From NCBI GenBank assembly GCA_965116445.1, contig OZ220688.1, positions 682,001 to 746,000 on the forward strand: DNA of 64,000 bases, written 5' to 3'. A program made the translations under genes and the position numbers. Position 1 is the stretch's first letter. The number at the start of each line of letters is the position of its first letter. A model generated the notes under the pieces. That model made no database searches. It was not told the origin of the DNA and saw only the letters and a list, made by a program, of their open reading frames with translations. This document shows, one piece after another, positions 1 through 8,252 of this stretch. Source of the DNA: Multivorans sp965116445 (GTDB lineage: Bacteria > Acidobacteriota > Thermoanaerobaculia > Multivoradales > Multivoraceae).

Positions 1-5
1 CCGGG

Positions 6-198
6 CTGTTTCCGCCGAAACAGGGACTTGGGAGTCGCCAAGCCAGGCGCCGCGGGGCGAGGGCGGTTCGTGGCGGGGTTGAAGGCTGGGCGACGCTTCC
101 GCGGAAGCGTGTTCGGCTTCTGCCGTCGCGGTCGCATGTTCCTGTGGGTGCGTCGGCGTTTCCGCGGAAACGCGTGCCGCGGGCGTTTCCGCGCAAAC
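6..198. repeat. cluster of four related palindromes
   Basis: Four inverted repeats sharing the core TTTCCGCGGAAA lie in the first 200 bases. Positions 93-110 and 156-173 are perfect 18-bp palindromes. Positions 6-23 have 7-bp arms CTGTTTC/GAAACAG around CGCC, and 185-198 is an imperfect copy (GTTT/AAAC arms). No convincing protein gene covers the region: the ORF across it is arginine-rich and only reflects the repeats. They could be operators for a dimeric regulator or a small palindromic repeat family. Nothing else is recognisable in 200-310. Confidence 0.7.
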
Positions 199-311
199 AC
201 ACGACGCGCACCCAACGGCGGGACCATTCTCAGGAACGCTCAGTTCCTCCTCGCTCACATGAACGACGACCTGGTAGTGGTCGCCGCTTGAACCAGGATC
301 GAGGCCGCCCT

Positions 312-615
312 TGAGAGACTCTCAGCGACGAGAACGCGAAGGTGAAGATCTCGATGGACGGCCGGGGTCGCTTCCTCGACAACATCTTCATCGAGCGCCT
401 GTGGCGCTCGATGAAGTACGAGGCGGTCTACCTGCACGAACTCGTTGACGGCATCGAGGCGCGGCGGCTGATCGATGGCTGGCTCGCCCTCTACAATGAG
501 GAGCGGCCACACGGCGCTCGGCGGCAGGGCGCCTGCCGAAGCCTACCGCGGGCTGATCGGAATTCCACAGAATCGAGAGTCTTCCACAGCCCCGGCGACG
601 GCGGCTGCGGCGTAA
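312..615 (+). pseudogene. IS3-family transposase (OrfB) C-terminal fragment, frameshifted
   Basis: The translation from about 318 gives the end of an IS3-type rve integrase core: SMDGRGRFLDNIFIERLW, then KYEAVYLHEL and YNEERPHGA, which carries the final catalytic Glu region. Near 518 the frame shifts by one; the following frame continues with the family ending LGGRAPAEAYRGLIGIP and stops at 613-615. The N-terminal two thirds of the transposase are absent, so this is a dead relic. The sequence ACTGTCCAAAGG...GGGACCACCTC at about 651-677 may be the old terminal inverted repeat. It differs from the other IS3 relic near 22.5 kb in the part retained. Confidence 0.8.
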
Positions 616-765
616 TCAACCCATGGAGTACACCTTAGCTTTGCCTTGAAACTGTCCAAAGGACCGGGACCACCTCAAACAGAGGGCCGGGTGGCACGCT
701 GGAACTCCTGTGGTCTGTGGTCGGTCGCTTTCGGGGGGCGTTCAAGTCCAAGCGCATGTACCTCC

Positions 766-1653
766 TTACGGCACCACATCACCCCAGTTGGGCGCGGCCG
801 CAGCCTCACCCTCGCCGGCGGCCCATTCGATCGTGTCGCCGACCCAGGCTTGGAACATCTCGTGGGACCAGACGTCTTCGCGGTGGCCCATCGCGTTGTG
901 GAAGACGCGGCCGTCGCCGAGTTCGCGGCACCAGACGATGGGGTAGGGGGCGATGTCGTAGACCTCCTGCTTTGACCGCTCTTCGCCGGGGTCCATCAGG
1001 GCGAGGACGTGCAGTTCGTCCTGGGCGACGTTCTTGTACAGGTACCACTCGTCCATGATCTTCCAGCCGTCTTCGACGTTGGCCATCGTCGGGTGGCCGG
1101 CGTCGGCGACGCGGACGATGCCTTCGAACTGCCTGCCGTGGTGGAGGAACTCGCCGCCGATCATGCCGATGTAGGGCGTTACCTCGTCGTCCTCGCCGTG
1201 GAAGGTGTCGGTCGCGGGGTGGAAACCGACGAATCCGCCGCCGGCTTCGATCCAGGCGATCAGGTCGGAGACGCCGTCGGCGCTCATCGGGGGATTGCCG
1301 TCGCCGCGGAAGAAGCCCTCGCCGGTGCCGCCGCGCTGGGTCAGGTCGCCTGTCGTGTAGAACATGACGACGTCGAAGTTGGCGAGCTGGGTGGCGTTGA
1401 TCAGGCCGGCGTCCTTGGTGGACGTGACGGCGAAACCGCGCTCGGCGCCGATCTGGGCGAGCACGGTGTCGACGTGACTGGGATGGCCGTCCGTGCGCTT
1501 GATCGCCGAGTGCTGGAAGCCGGAGGACTTGCTGAGGAAGAGGACGCGGATGGGGTCGTCCGCCTCGTCCGCGGAGGCGAGGGTGGGGGTGGCCGCGAGG
1601 AGGAGGGTGGCTGCGAGGAGCAGGGGGCGAATGCGACTTTGAACGTGGATCAT
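766..1653 (-). CDS. ThuA-like domain protein, exported
   Basis: A 295-residue protein with a cleavable-looking signal peptide (about residues 8-28, ending ASADEA) followed by a ThuA/trehalose-utilisation-type fold. Family features visible are the first strand VLFLSKSSGFQHSA, the segment FDVVMFYTTGD, the turn GGGFVGFHPATDTF and the C-terminal WCRELGDGRVFHNAMGH. ThuA-like proteins are class-I-glutamine-amidotransferase-like domains that often accompany carbohydrate or sugar-acid catabolism; the precise reaction here is unknown. The protein is probably periplasmic. It is transcribed in the same direction as the upstream LLM oxidoreductase gene, 85 bases away, so the two may be co-expressed. Confidence 0.85.
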   Translation of the reverse strand: MIHVQSRIRPLLLAATLLLAATPTLASADEADDPIRVLFLSKSSGFQHSAIKRTDGHPSHVDTVLAQIGAERGFAVTSTKDAGLINATQLANFDVVMFYTTGDLTQRGGTGEGFFRGDGNPPMSADGVSDLIAWIEAGGGFVGFHPATDTFHGEDDEVTPYIGMIGGEFLHHGRQFEGIVRVADAGHPTMANVEDGWKIMDEWYLYKNVAQDELHVLALMDPGEERSKQEVYDIAPYPIVWCRELGDGRVFHNAMGHREDVWSHEMFQAWVGDTIEWAAGEGEAAAAPNWGDVVP

Positions 1654-1738
1654 GCGGGAGAAGTTACCACCGCCCAGGCTCGCCGCTTCTCGGTGGAGCT
1701 ACGGATGCGGACCATGAGGTCCACGCACCGAGTGGCCG

Positions 1739-2581
1739 TCAACTGAACCTGGAGATGACGTCTTCGCCGAACTGGGCGAGCTTGTCCGGCGGCATCGGCG
1801 GGAAGATGACGCGGGAGACGCCGAGTTCGGCCATCCGGGCGACGTGGTCCGGCGGGCCGCCGTTGGCGGTGATCTCGATCGCGTCCGGGTCGCGGCCGGC
1901 GGCTTCGGCGCTCTCGCGCATCACGCCGAGCAGGTGCTTCAGTTTGTCGATGTCGCCGAGGGCGGGGAAGAAGCCGTCTCCCAACTCGCCGGCTCGCCGC
2001 GCGGCGCGGTCGGAGTGGCCGCCGACGACGATCGGTACGGAGCCCTGGACGGGCTGCGGCCGGCTGTAGCAGTCGGAGAAGGAGACGAACTCGCCGTCGT
2101 GGGTCGGGCAGTCCTCGGTCCACAGCGACCGGAAGGCTCGGAGGTAGTCGTCGAGGCGGCGTCCGCGGCCTGCGAAGGGTACGCCGAGGGCATTGAACTC
2201 CTCCTCCAGCCAGCCAACGCCGACGCCGAGGACGGCGCGACCGCCGGAGAGCTTGTCGAGCGTGGCGACGGCCTTGGCGGTGACCAGCGGATTGCGCTGC
2301 GGGACGATCAGGATGCCGGTCGCGAGCTTGATGCTCTTCGTTGCCGCGGCCACGTAGGATAGCCAGATGAGCGGGTCGGGGATGTCGAAGTCCTCGCGTC
2401 CGCCGGGCATCCTGCCGCTCTCGTCGTAGGGGTATCTGGAGGCGTAGCCGCGCGGGACGACGACGTGCTCCACGGTCCATAGCGAGTCGAAGCCGGCGGC
2501 CTCGGCTGCCTGGGCCAGGGCCGCGGCGGGAGGGCCGTCGACGAACGGGCCGGTGTTGGCGAACATGATGCCGAACTTCAT
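1739..2581 (-). CDS. LLM-class (luciferase-like) F420-dependent oxidoreductase
   Basis: About 280 residues forming a luciferase-like TIM barrel. The start MKFGIMFANTGPF is chosen because it matches the family N-terminus and is preceded by a strong ribosome site (GAGGAGA, seven bases upstream); an in-frame ATG 48 bases further upstream lacks this. Diagnostic segments include FDSLWTVEHVVVPRGYASRYPY, the LATGILIVPQRNPL strand, LGVGVGWLEEEFNALG, and PIVVGGHSDRAARRAGELGDGFFP. Members use F420 or FMN to oxidise or reduce small substrates, and the substrate cannot be read from the sequence. A neighbouring ThuA-like gene lies downstream on the same strand. Confidence 0.85.
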   Translation of the reverse strand: MKFGIMFANTGPFVDGPPAAALAQAAEAAGFDSLWTVEHVVVPRGYASRYPYDESGRMPGGREDFDIPDPLIWLSYVAAATKSIKLATGILIVPQRNPLVTAKAVATLDKLSGGRAVLGVGVGWLEEEFNALGVPFAGRGRRLDDYLRAFRSLWTEDCPTHDGEFVSFSDCYSRPQPVQGSVPIVVGGHSDRAARRAGELGDGFFPALGDIDKLKHLLGVMRESAEAAGRDPDAIEITANGGPPDHVARMAELGVSRVIFPPMPPDKLAQFGEDVISRFS

Positions 2582-2682
2582 CTCATCTCCTCGTTGTGCG
2601 GGTGTCGGCGAACCGGCGCACTGTAGCAATCGGCGACGGGTCGTGGCTCGGCGCCGCAGCGGCCCGGGATAGAGGCTGACGG

Positions 2683-5202
2683 ATGATCACGAAGTTGCTC
2701 GACGCGGTCGCGCGCTGGACGATCCGGTCGCCGTGGACAGCGATCGCCTGGGCGGTCGCGCCGGCGCTTGCCCTGGCGGCGCTGCTGCCGGCAACTCCGG
2801 TCGATCTCACGTTCACCGGGGTGATGAACCGTGACAACGAGCACGTCGGCCGCTACTTCGAGATGTCCGAGCAGTACGAACTCGGGGGCTTGCTCCTCGT
2901 GCTGCTCGAGGGCGAGGAGGAACTGCTCGACGACGCGGTCGAGAACACGATGCGCGCCGCGTCCGCGTTGCCGTCGGTTGCCGCGGCTCGCCGGCCGCTG
3001 CCGCTTGACTGGCTCGAGGAGCAGGCGCCGTGGCTCGTCGAGCGGTCCCTGTTCGAGCGTTGGCTCGCCCTCGCCGAGCGGCCTGATGACCTTGCGAACG
3101 CGGCCGAGTTCGCGGCTTCCGCGTTGGCGCTTCGCGGCGCGGTCGCGAGCGTGTCCGGCGCCCGCCTGGTCGAAATCAAGATGGCCACGGACCCGCTGGC
3201 GGAGGAGGTGGGTCGGAGCGCGTTCTTCGAACTCGAAGCGGTGGTCGAGAGCGCGCTGGCCGGCTCGGGTGTGACGGCGGGCTTCTCGGGCCTGCCGGCC
3301 CTGTCGGCGGGCGACCAGGAGCAGACCCTGGGCGCGATCAAGCGCCTGACCCCGATCAGCCTCGTGCTCGTGCTGCTTCTCTTCCGGATCGTCGAGAAGC
3401 GACCGGGCGGCATGCTGTCGGTGGCCGCGGTTCTGGTTCTCTCCATAGGCGCCGCTCTGGGCGCGGTGGGCCTTCTGACGGGGAAGCTGACGGTGATGGA
3501 GACGTTCTTCGGCGTCACCGTGTTCGGTCTCGGCATCGACTTCGCCGTTCACCTCTTCGTGCGGCAGCGCGAGGAGCTGGCTCGCGGCCGTCCGTTCGAG
3601 GACGCGCTCCGCAGGACGGTGAGAGGCGCCGGCCGCGGCGTGGTGGCCGGCGGCGTGACGACCGCGGGCGCCTTTCTGATCGCGGCCGCCGCGCCGGACC
3701 CGGTGGCGCTCCATCTCGGCCTGTCGGGCGGCCTGGGCTTGCTCTTCTGCCTGCCGCTGACGCTGCTCATCCTGCCCTCGGTCTGGGTGTTGCGGGAGCG
3801 GCGGAGTCAGCGGCGCTCGAAGCCCGCGGCCGGGGCCGCCGGCGGGCGCGCGACGCCGGTCCGCGTTCCCGGCCTCCCAGCCGTAGTCCGGTGGGCGACG
3901 GAGCGGCCCGTTCGCTGCCTGGTGGTGAGCGCCGTCGTGCTCGCGGCAGCTCTCGCGGGTTTGCCGCGGCTGCAGGTCGAGACGAGGCTGGAGCGGATCA
4001 TGAATCGCGGCGTGCCGGCCATCGCCATGGTCGACCGGATTCAGGAGGTCCTGGGGACGAACGGCGCTCCGTGGATCCTGGCGGCGGAGAGTCTCGATCA
4101 GGCCCGCGACTTCGCGGCCCGGCTCGACGGGCACCCGCTGTTCAGCGAGACGGTCAGCCTCGGCTCCATCCTGCCGGCAGATCTCGCGGAGCGCGCGGCC
4201 GCTCTCGACCGGGTGTTAGGGCTTGGCGATTCTGCCGCCGCGGACACTCGGTCGGCGGGGGGCGCCACCCTTCCACGAGTGCTCGGCCCCGAGGGCAGGA
4301 CGGCCGCGTCCGTCGGGGGGATGGGCGATCCCTTGGCCTTGGCGGTCGAGGCGCTGCGTCGAGCCGCTGTCGCCGGCCCGCCGTCCCTCGACTCGCTGCC
4401 GTCCGGCCTGCGCGAGAAGTTCATCGCGCCCACGGGGGAGTTCCTGGTCTTCGCTTACGCGAAGGACTCGAAGGCGGACGGCGCCCTGGCCCGGCGTCAG
4501 CGCGAGGTCGTCCAGGCGATCGACCCCGGCGCGAGCGGGCTGCTGGCGGTCGTCGAAGGGATGATGATCGGCGAGCGGCCGTGGATCCCGTGGATCGCCG
4601 CGTCGATCCTGGGATTCGTGCTGCTCGTCCTCTGCGTGGACTTTCGGCGACCCGCCTCGGTCCTGCTGGCGGTCCTGCCCGTGCTGGCCGCCGTGCCGTT
4701 CACCCTGGGCGCGCTGTGCTGGATCGGCATTCCGTTCAACGTGATGACCTGGCTCGTCCTGCCGCTGATCTTCGGGCTCGGCATCGACGACGGCATCCAC
4801 GTCGTCCACAGGTTCCTGGACGGTCTGGCAGCCCGTGGCGAAAGTCGCGCTGCATTCGAACGGCCATGCATCACGTCCAACAGCGTTGCTCTTCGGTCGA
4901 ATACAGCCCGGTATGCTTCCTCATCGCGCCTTGTTGGACGCGCGCCTGACCGCTCTCGGTGCGACGCGCACTTCCACCACGGGCTGCCGGCTCAGCCGAT
5001 TCGCTTGGCGGCCCTGTCCGTGGGGCGGGCGATCGCGATGACGACCCTGACCACGGCGGCGAGCTTCTCGATCCTGCTGTTCACCGACCACCCGGGCCTG
5101 GAGACGATGGCCGCGGTCATGCTGATCGGCTTGCCTGCCTGCCTGCTGGCGTCGGTCACGGTGTTGCCGGCGGCGGCGGTTCTGCTGCTCGGAAGGCGGT
5201 AG
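2683..5202 (+). CDS. MMPL/RND-family transporter with an in-frame insertion
   Basis: An 839-residue membrane protein with two-fold RND/MMPL architecture: an N-terminal TM helix (about 19-37), a large extracytoplasmic loop, then a multi-helix sterol-sensing-like bundle containing GLGIDFAVHLFVRQREELARG. This arrangement is repeated in the second half with GLGIDDGIHVVHRFLDGL near residue 700. It is expected to move lipids, hopanoids or other hydrophobic cargo across the inner membrane using the proton gradient. Between RGESRAAFER and ALSVGRAIAMTTLTTAASF, which should be nearly contiguous, there are about 49 extra residues rich in Ser, Arg and His that do not look like MMPL sequence. The ORF stays open, but function may be impaired. 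Start ATG at 2683. Confidence 0.85.
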   Translation: MITKLLDAVARWTIRSPWTAIAWAVAPALALAALLPATPVDLTFTGVMNRDNEHVGRYFEMSEQYELGGLLLVLLEGEEELLDDAVENTMRAASALPSVAAARRPLPLDWLEEQAPWLVERSLFERWLALAERPDDLANAAEFAASALALRGAVASVSGARLVEIKMATDPLAEEVGRSAFFELEAVVESALAGSGVTAGFSGLPALSAGDQEQTLGAIKRLTPISLVLVLLLFRIVEKRPGGMLSVAAVLVLSIGAALGAVGLLTGKLTVMETFFGVTVFGLGIDFAVHLFVRQREELARGRPFEDALRRTVRGAGRGVVAGGVTTAGAFLIAAAAPDPVALHLGLSGGLGLLFCLPLTLLILPSVWVLRERRSQRRSKPAAGAAGGRATPVRVPGLPAVVRWATERPVRCLVVSAVVLAAALAGLPRLQVETRLERIMNRGVPAIAMVDRIQEVLGTNGAPWILAAESLDQARDFAARLDGHPLFSETVSLGSILPADLAERAAALDRVLGLGDSAAADTRSAGGATLPRVLGPEGRTAASVGGMGDPLALAVEALRRAAVAGPPSLDSLPSGLREKFIAPTGEFLVFAYAKDSKADGALARRQREVVQAIDPGASGLLAVVEGMMIGERPWIPWIAASILGFVLLVLCVDFRRPASVLLAVLPVLAAVPFTLGALCWIGIPFNVMTWLVLPLIFGLGIDDGIHVVHRFLDGLAARGESRAAFERPCITSNSVALRSNTARYASSSRLVGRAPDRSRCDAHFHHGLPAQPIRLAALSVGRAIAMTTLTTAASFSILLFTDHPGLETMAAVMLIGLPACLLASVTVLPAAAVLLLGRR
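4874..4940 (+). repeat. attC-like hairpin inside the transporter gene
   Basis: Outer arms CGTCCAACA (4874-4882) and TGTTGGACG (4932-4940) are perfectly complementary. They contain GTCCAAC and GTTGGAC, which fit the integron attC box consensus RYYYAAC...GTTRRRY in the right order. A second imperfect stem lies inside (GAATAC at 4900-4905 against GTATGCTTC at 4911-4919). It sits in the roughly 150-base stretch (about 4863-5008) that looks inserted into the transporter. The inner attC boxes are not convincing, so this may instead be an in-frame palindromic element. Confidence 0.45.
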
Positions 5203-5213
5203 CCTCGGCGGCG

Positions 5214-5912
5214 ATGCCCGAACCAATCGCACTCTGCTTCAGCGGCGGCAAGGACAGTTGCCTGGCGCTCCGGGAACTCCGCCGCCAGGGTCGCTTCGAG
5301 GTGGTGGAACTCGTGACTACCGTGACCGACGCTTTCGACCGGGTCAGCATGCACGGCGTGCGCCGGTCTCTGCTGCGGGAGCAGGCGGACTCGATTGGCC
5401 TGCCGCTGACCGAAGTCGTCGTCCCGCCCGAGCCGTCGAACGTGGTCTACGAACGGGAGATGGGCAGGGCGTTCGGTCGGCTGCGCGAACGGGGCATCCG
5501 GCGGGTCGGGTTTGGGGACCTGTTCCTGGAGGACCTTCGGGAGTACCGCGAGCGCCAGCTTTCGGAAGCTGATCTCCTGTGCGAGTTCCCGATCTGGCAC
5601 ACGCCGACGGACGAGCTGGCCCGGACCTTCATCCGCGATGGCTTCCGGGCGGTCACCGTTTGCGTGAACCCGGCCGTGCTGCCGGTCACGTTCGCCGGGC
5701 GCGCCTTCGACGACGCCTTTCTCGCCGATCTGCCTGCCGAAGTCGACCCCTGCGGCGAGAACGGCGAGTTCCACACCTTCGTGTCCGACGGGCCGATCTT
5801 CGACCGGGCGATCGATGTCGAGGTCGGTGAGGTCACGGAGCGGGACGGCTTCGGCTTCTGCGATCTTCTGCCGCCGGGCGGCCCGGTTCCCGCGGAGGCG
5901 GCTACGGGATGA
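5214..5912 (+). CDS. diphthine--ammonia ligase-like ATP pyrophosphatase
   Basis: A 232-residue PP-loop protein. The N-terminal ALCFSGGKDSCLALREL motif is the SGGxDS ATP-binding loop, and RRVGFGDLFLEDLREYRE and CGENGEFHTFV are typical of the Dph6/MJ0570 family. In eukaryotes and archaea this family amidates diphthine on EF2. Bacterial members have no diphthamide target and their substrate is unknown, so the name indicates family only. The ATG at 5214 places the SGGKDS loop near the N-terminus as in relatives; a longer in-frame extension upstream overlaps the transporter and is spurious. The stop overlaps the next gene by four bases (ATGA), indicating translational coupling to the BtuF-like gene. 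Confidence 0.85.
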   Translation: MPEPIALCFSGGKDSCLALRELRRQGRFEVVELVTTVTDAFDRVSMHGVRRSLLREQADSIGLPLTEVVVPPEPSNVVYEREMGRAFGRLRERGIRRVGFGDLFLEDLREYRERQLSEADLLCEFPIWHTPTDELARTFIRDGFRAVTVCVNPAVLPVTFAGRAFDDAFLADLPAEVDPCGENGEFHTFVSDGPIFDRAIDVEVGEVTERDGFGFCDLLPPGGPVPAEAATG

Positions 5913-6835
5913 CCGAGCCGCGGATCGTCTCGTTGATCGCGAGCGCGACGGAGATCGTCTGCGCTCTCGGCTTTGAGGACTGCCTGGTGGGCCGCTCGCA
6001 CGAATGCGACTTCCCGCCCGCGGTGGAGAGGCTGCCGGTGTGCTCGTCGTCGAAGGTGAACGTCGACGGTTCGAGCCGGGCCATCGACGATCAGGTGCGA
6101 TCGATCGTGGCGGAGGCGCTCTCGGTCTATCGGGTGGACGGTCGACTGCTCGACGAGCTTTCCCCGACGGTCATCGTGACCCAGACGCAGTGCGAAGTCT
6201 GCGCGGTCAGTCTGAAGGACGTGGAGGAGGCGGTGTGCGAGCTGGTGAGCGCCGAGCCGCGGATCGTCTCGCTTGCGCCGATGGACCTGGGCGACGTGTT
6301 CACGGACATCCGCACGGTTGCCGAGGCGGTCGGTTGCCCGGAGCGGGCCGAGCGGCTGAACGCCGGCCTGACGGCGCGCCTGGACGCGATCCGCGAGCGC
6401 TCCAGCGGGCTCGCCGAACGGCCCACGATCGCCTGCATCGAGTGGATCGACCCGTTGATGCACGCCGAGAACTGGGTGCCGGAGCTCGCCCTGATCGCCG
6501 GCGGCTCGGTGATGCTCGGCGAGGCGGGGAGGCATTCCGGCTACTTCGAGTTCGAGCAGATGGTGGAGGCAGACCCCGACGTGATCGCGGTCATGCCGTG
6601 CGGCTTCGACATTCCGCGCACCGCGGCCGAGATGCTGTCGCTCGCCGCTCGCCCGGGCTGGTCGGACCTCTCCGCCGTCCGGAACGGCCGCGTCTTCCTG
6701 ACCGACGGCAACCAGTACTTCAACCGGCCGGGCCCCCGGGTCGTCGAGTCGGCGGAGATCCTGGCCGAACTGCTGCACCCGGAGACCTTCGACTTCGGCC
6801 ACCGCGGGTCCGGCTGGACGGAGTGGGTTGGCTGA
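5909..6835 (+). CDS. cobalamin-binding (BtuF-like) periplasmic-binding-fold protein
   Basis: 308 residues. The opening RIVSLIASATEIVCALGFEDCLVGRSHECDFPP is the standard start of BtuF/FepB-type (class III) binding domains. LSPTVIVTQTQCEVCAVSL and the C-terminal GRVFLTDGNQYFNRPGPRVVESAEIL are also characteristic of the cobalamin-binding subgroup. There is no signal peptide and no lipobox, so either it works in the cytoplasm or it is not a transporter subunit; no permease or ATPase gene is adjacent. The start ATG overlaps the previous stop (ATGA), and the 3' end overlaps the next gene, so it sits in the middle of a compact four-gene run. Confidence 0.85.
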   Translation: MTEPRIVSLIASATEIVCALGFEDCLVGRSHECDFPPAVERLPVCSSSKVNVDGSSRAIDDQVRSIVAEALSVYRVDGRLLDELSPTVIVTQTQCEVCAVSLKDVEEAVCELVSAEPRIVSLAPMDLGDVFTDIRTVAEAVGCPERAERLNAGLTARLDAIRERSSGLAERPTIACIEWIDPLMHAENWVPELALIAGGSVMLGEAGRHSGYFEFEQMVEADPDVIAVMPCGFDIPRTAAEMLSLAARPGWSDLSAVRNGRVFLTDGNQYFNRPGPRVVESAEILAELLHPETFDFGHRGSGWTEWVG

Positions 6836-8252
6836 CCAGGCCCCGGAGCGGGCGTCCCGGCGGTCGCTCAGGTTCGTAGACGCCGCCGGTCTCTGGTGTG
6901 TCCTGGGATACGCCGCCCTGGCCTTCCTGGCGCGGCAAGACGGCGAACCCGACCTGCGGGCCTTCTTCCTGCTCGTCGCCTGGACGGGCCTTCCGGTCTT
7001 CGGCCTGTTCTTCCACTTCCGCAGGACGGGGGAGTCCTTCCCGGTCGGTCGACTGTTCTTCTGGGCGGTCGCCTTCCGCCTCTGCGGATTGGTCGGCGGT
7101 CCGTTCTACGAGGACGACTTCTACCGCTATCTGTGGGACGGATTCCGGTTCGCTACCGCGGGTACGCCGTACGGCGCAGCGCCCGAGGAGTTCTTCATCG
7201 ACCCGGCGGTCCCGGCGGCCTTCCAGAGCGTCCTGGACGGCGTGAACTACCCCGAGTTGCCGACGATCTACGCGCCGGTCACTCAGGTCGTCTTCCTCGT
7301 CGCGTACTGGATCGAGCCGGCGACCGTTGCCGTGTTGCAGGCGATCCTGATCGCGGTCGACCTGGCCGTCGTCGCCCTGCTGCTCCGCCTGGCGCCCGCG
7401 CGAAACGTCCTGCTCTACGCGTGGTGCCCGCTGGTCGTCAAGGAGATCGCCTTCACCGCCCATCCGGACGGCGTCGGCGTCTGTCTGCTGCTGGCCGCAG
7501 TCGTTCTTGCGCGCCAGCCGCGACCGGCTTCCGGCGACGGGTTGCGGGCGGCGCAGGGCAACCGCCGATGGGGCATTGTCGCCGTGCTGCTCGGGCTGGC
7601 GGTGGCGACGAAGGTGTTCGCGCTCGTCCTGGCGCCGTTGGTCCTGGTCGGCGCTCGGCTCCGTCACTGGCTGATCTGCGCCGCCACCGTGGCGACGGCC
7701 TACCTGCCGTTCGTCGTCGCCGGAGGCAGCGATCTCGCGTCGCTCGGGACGTTCACGCGCGACTGGGAGTTCAACTCGGCGGTGTTCGGCGTGCTCGGCG
7801 CGTTTCTGGAGGCTTCGCACGCGCGGCTCCTGGTTGGCGCCGCGTTCGCCTTCTTCTGGCTTGCCTGCGCCGCGCGCTACGTGCGGGTTCGGCGCGAGGA
7901 ATGGGGGGTTCCCCGCGGCGACTGGCTGTTCGGCGCGCTGCTCCTGCTGTCGCCGGTGATCAACGCGTGGTACCTGCTCTGGCTGCTGCCCTTCGCGGTA
8001 CTCTTCCCGACGGTCTGGGCGTGGACGGCTTCGGTGGCCGTGCTGCTCAGTTACGTGACGGGACTCAACATCCCGGACTACACGTTGCAGGCCTACGAAC
8101 AGCCGGCATGGGTTCGCGGACTGCAGTTCGGTCTGATCGGGTTGGCCCTGGCGGTCGACGTGTTCTTGCGAAGGCGGCGGTTGGCGCGGGTTCGGCCGCG
8201 TTGGCAGGGACAGGGAGAAACGGGAGGAACGATGCGAGGAGAGGGAGTTTGA
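6828..8252 (+). CDS. GT87-like integral membrane glycosyltransferase
   Basis: 474 residues with roughly ten to twelve hydrophobic helices. The loop YEDDFYRYLWDGFRFATAGTPYGAAPEEF resembles the periplasmic acidic loop of GT-C fold polyprenol-phosphate-dependent mannosyltransferases (GT87/DUF2029 and PIG-M-like): the sequence ...EDDFYRYLWDG is the likely catalytic acidic motif. ALYNLWCPL-type helices (here LLYAWCPLVVKEIAFTAHPDG) and SPVINAWYLLWLLPF support this. It probably transfers a hexose from a lipid carrier to an envelope glycolipid or polymer. The predicted TTG start overlaps the previous gene by eight bases; the true start is uncertain. Its stop overlaps the start of the DUF547 gene. Confidence 0.75.
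   Translation: MADQAPERASRRSLRFVDAAGLWCVLGYAALAFLARQDGEPDLRAFFLLVAWTGLPVFGLFFHFRRTGESFPVGRLFFWAVAFRLCGLVGGPFYEDDFYRYLWDGFRFATAGTPYGAAPEEFFIDPAVPAAFQSVLDGVNYPELPTIYAPVTQVVFLVAYWIEPATVAVLQAILIAVDLAVVALLLRLAPARNVLLYAWCPLVVKEIAFTAHPDGVGVCLLLAAVVLARQPRPASGDGLRAAQGNRRWGIVAVLLGLAVATKVFALVLAPLVLVGARLRHWLICAATVATAYLPFVVAGGSDLASLGTFTRDWEFNSAVFGVLGAFLEASHARLLVGAAFAFFWLACAARYVRVRREEWGVPRGDWLFGALLLLSPVINAWYLLWLLPFAVLFPTVWAWTASVAVLLSYVTGLNIPDYTLQAYEQPAWVRGLQFGLIGLALAVDVFLRRRRLARVRPRWQGQGETGGTMRGEGV

Noticed and set aside
6896..8248. A 728-codon frame joining a long N-terminal part to DUF547
   Set aside because: The N-terminal part is an out-of-frame shadow of the glycosyltransferase; the lipobox start at 8249 is the natural beginning.
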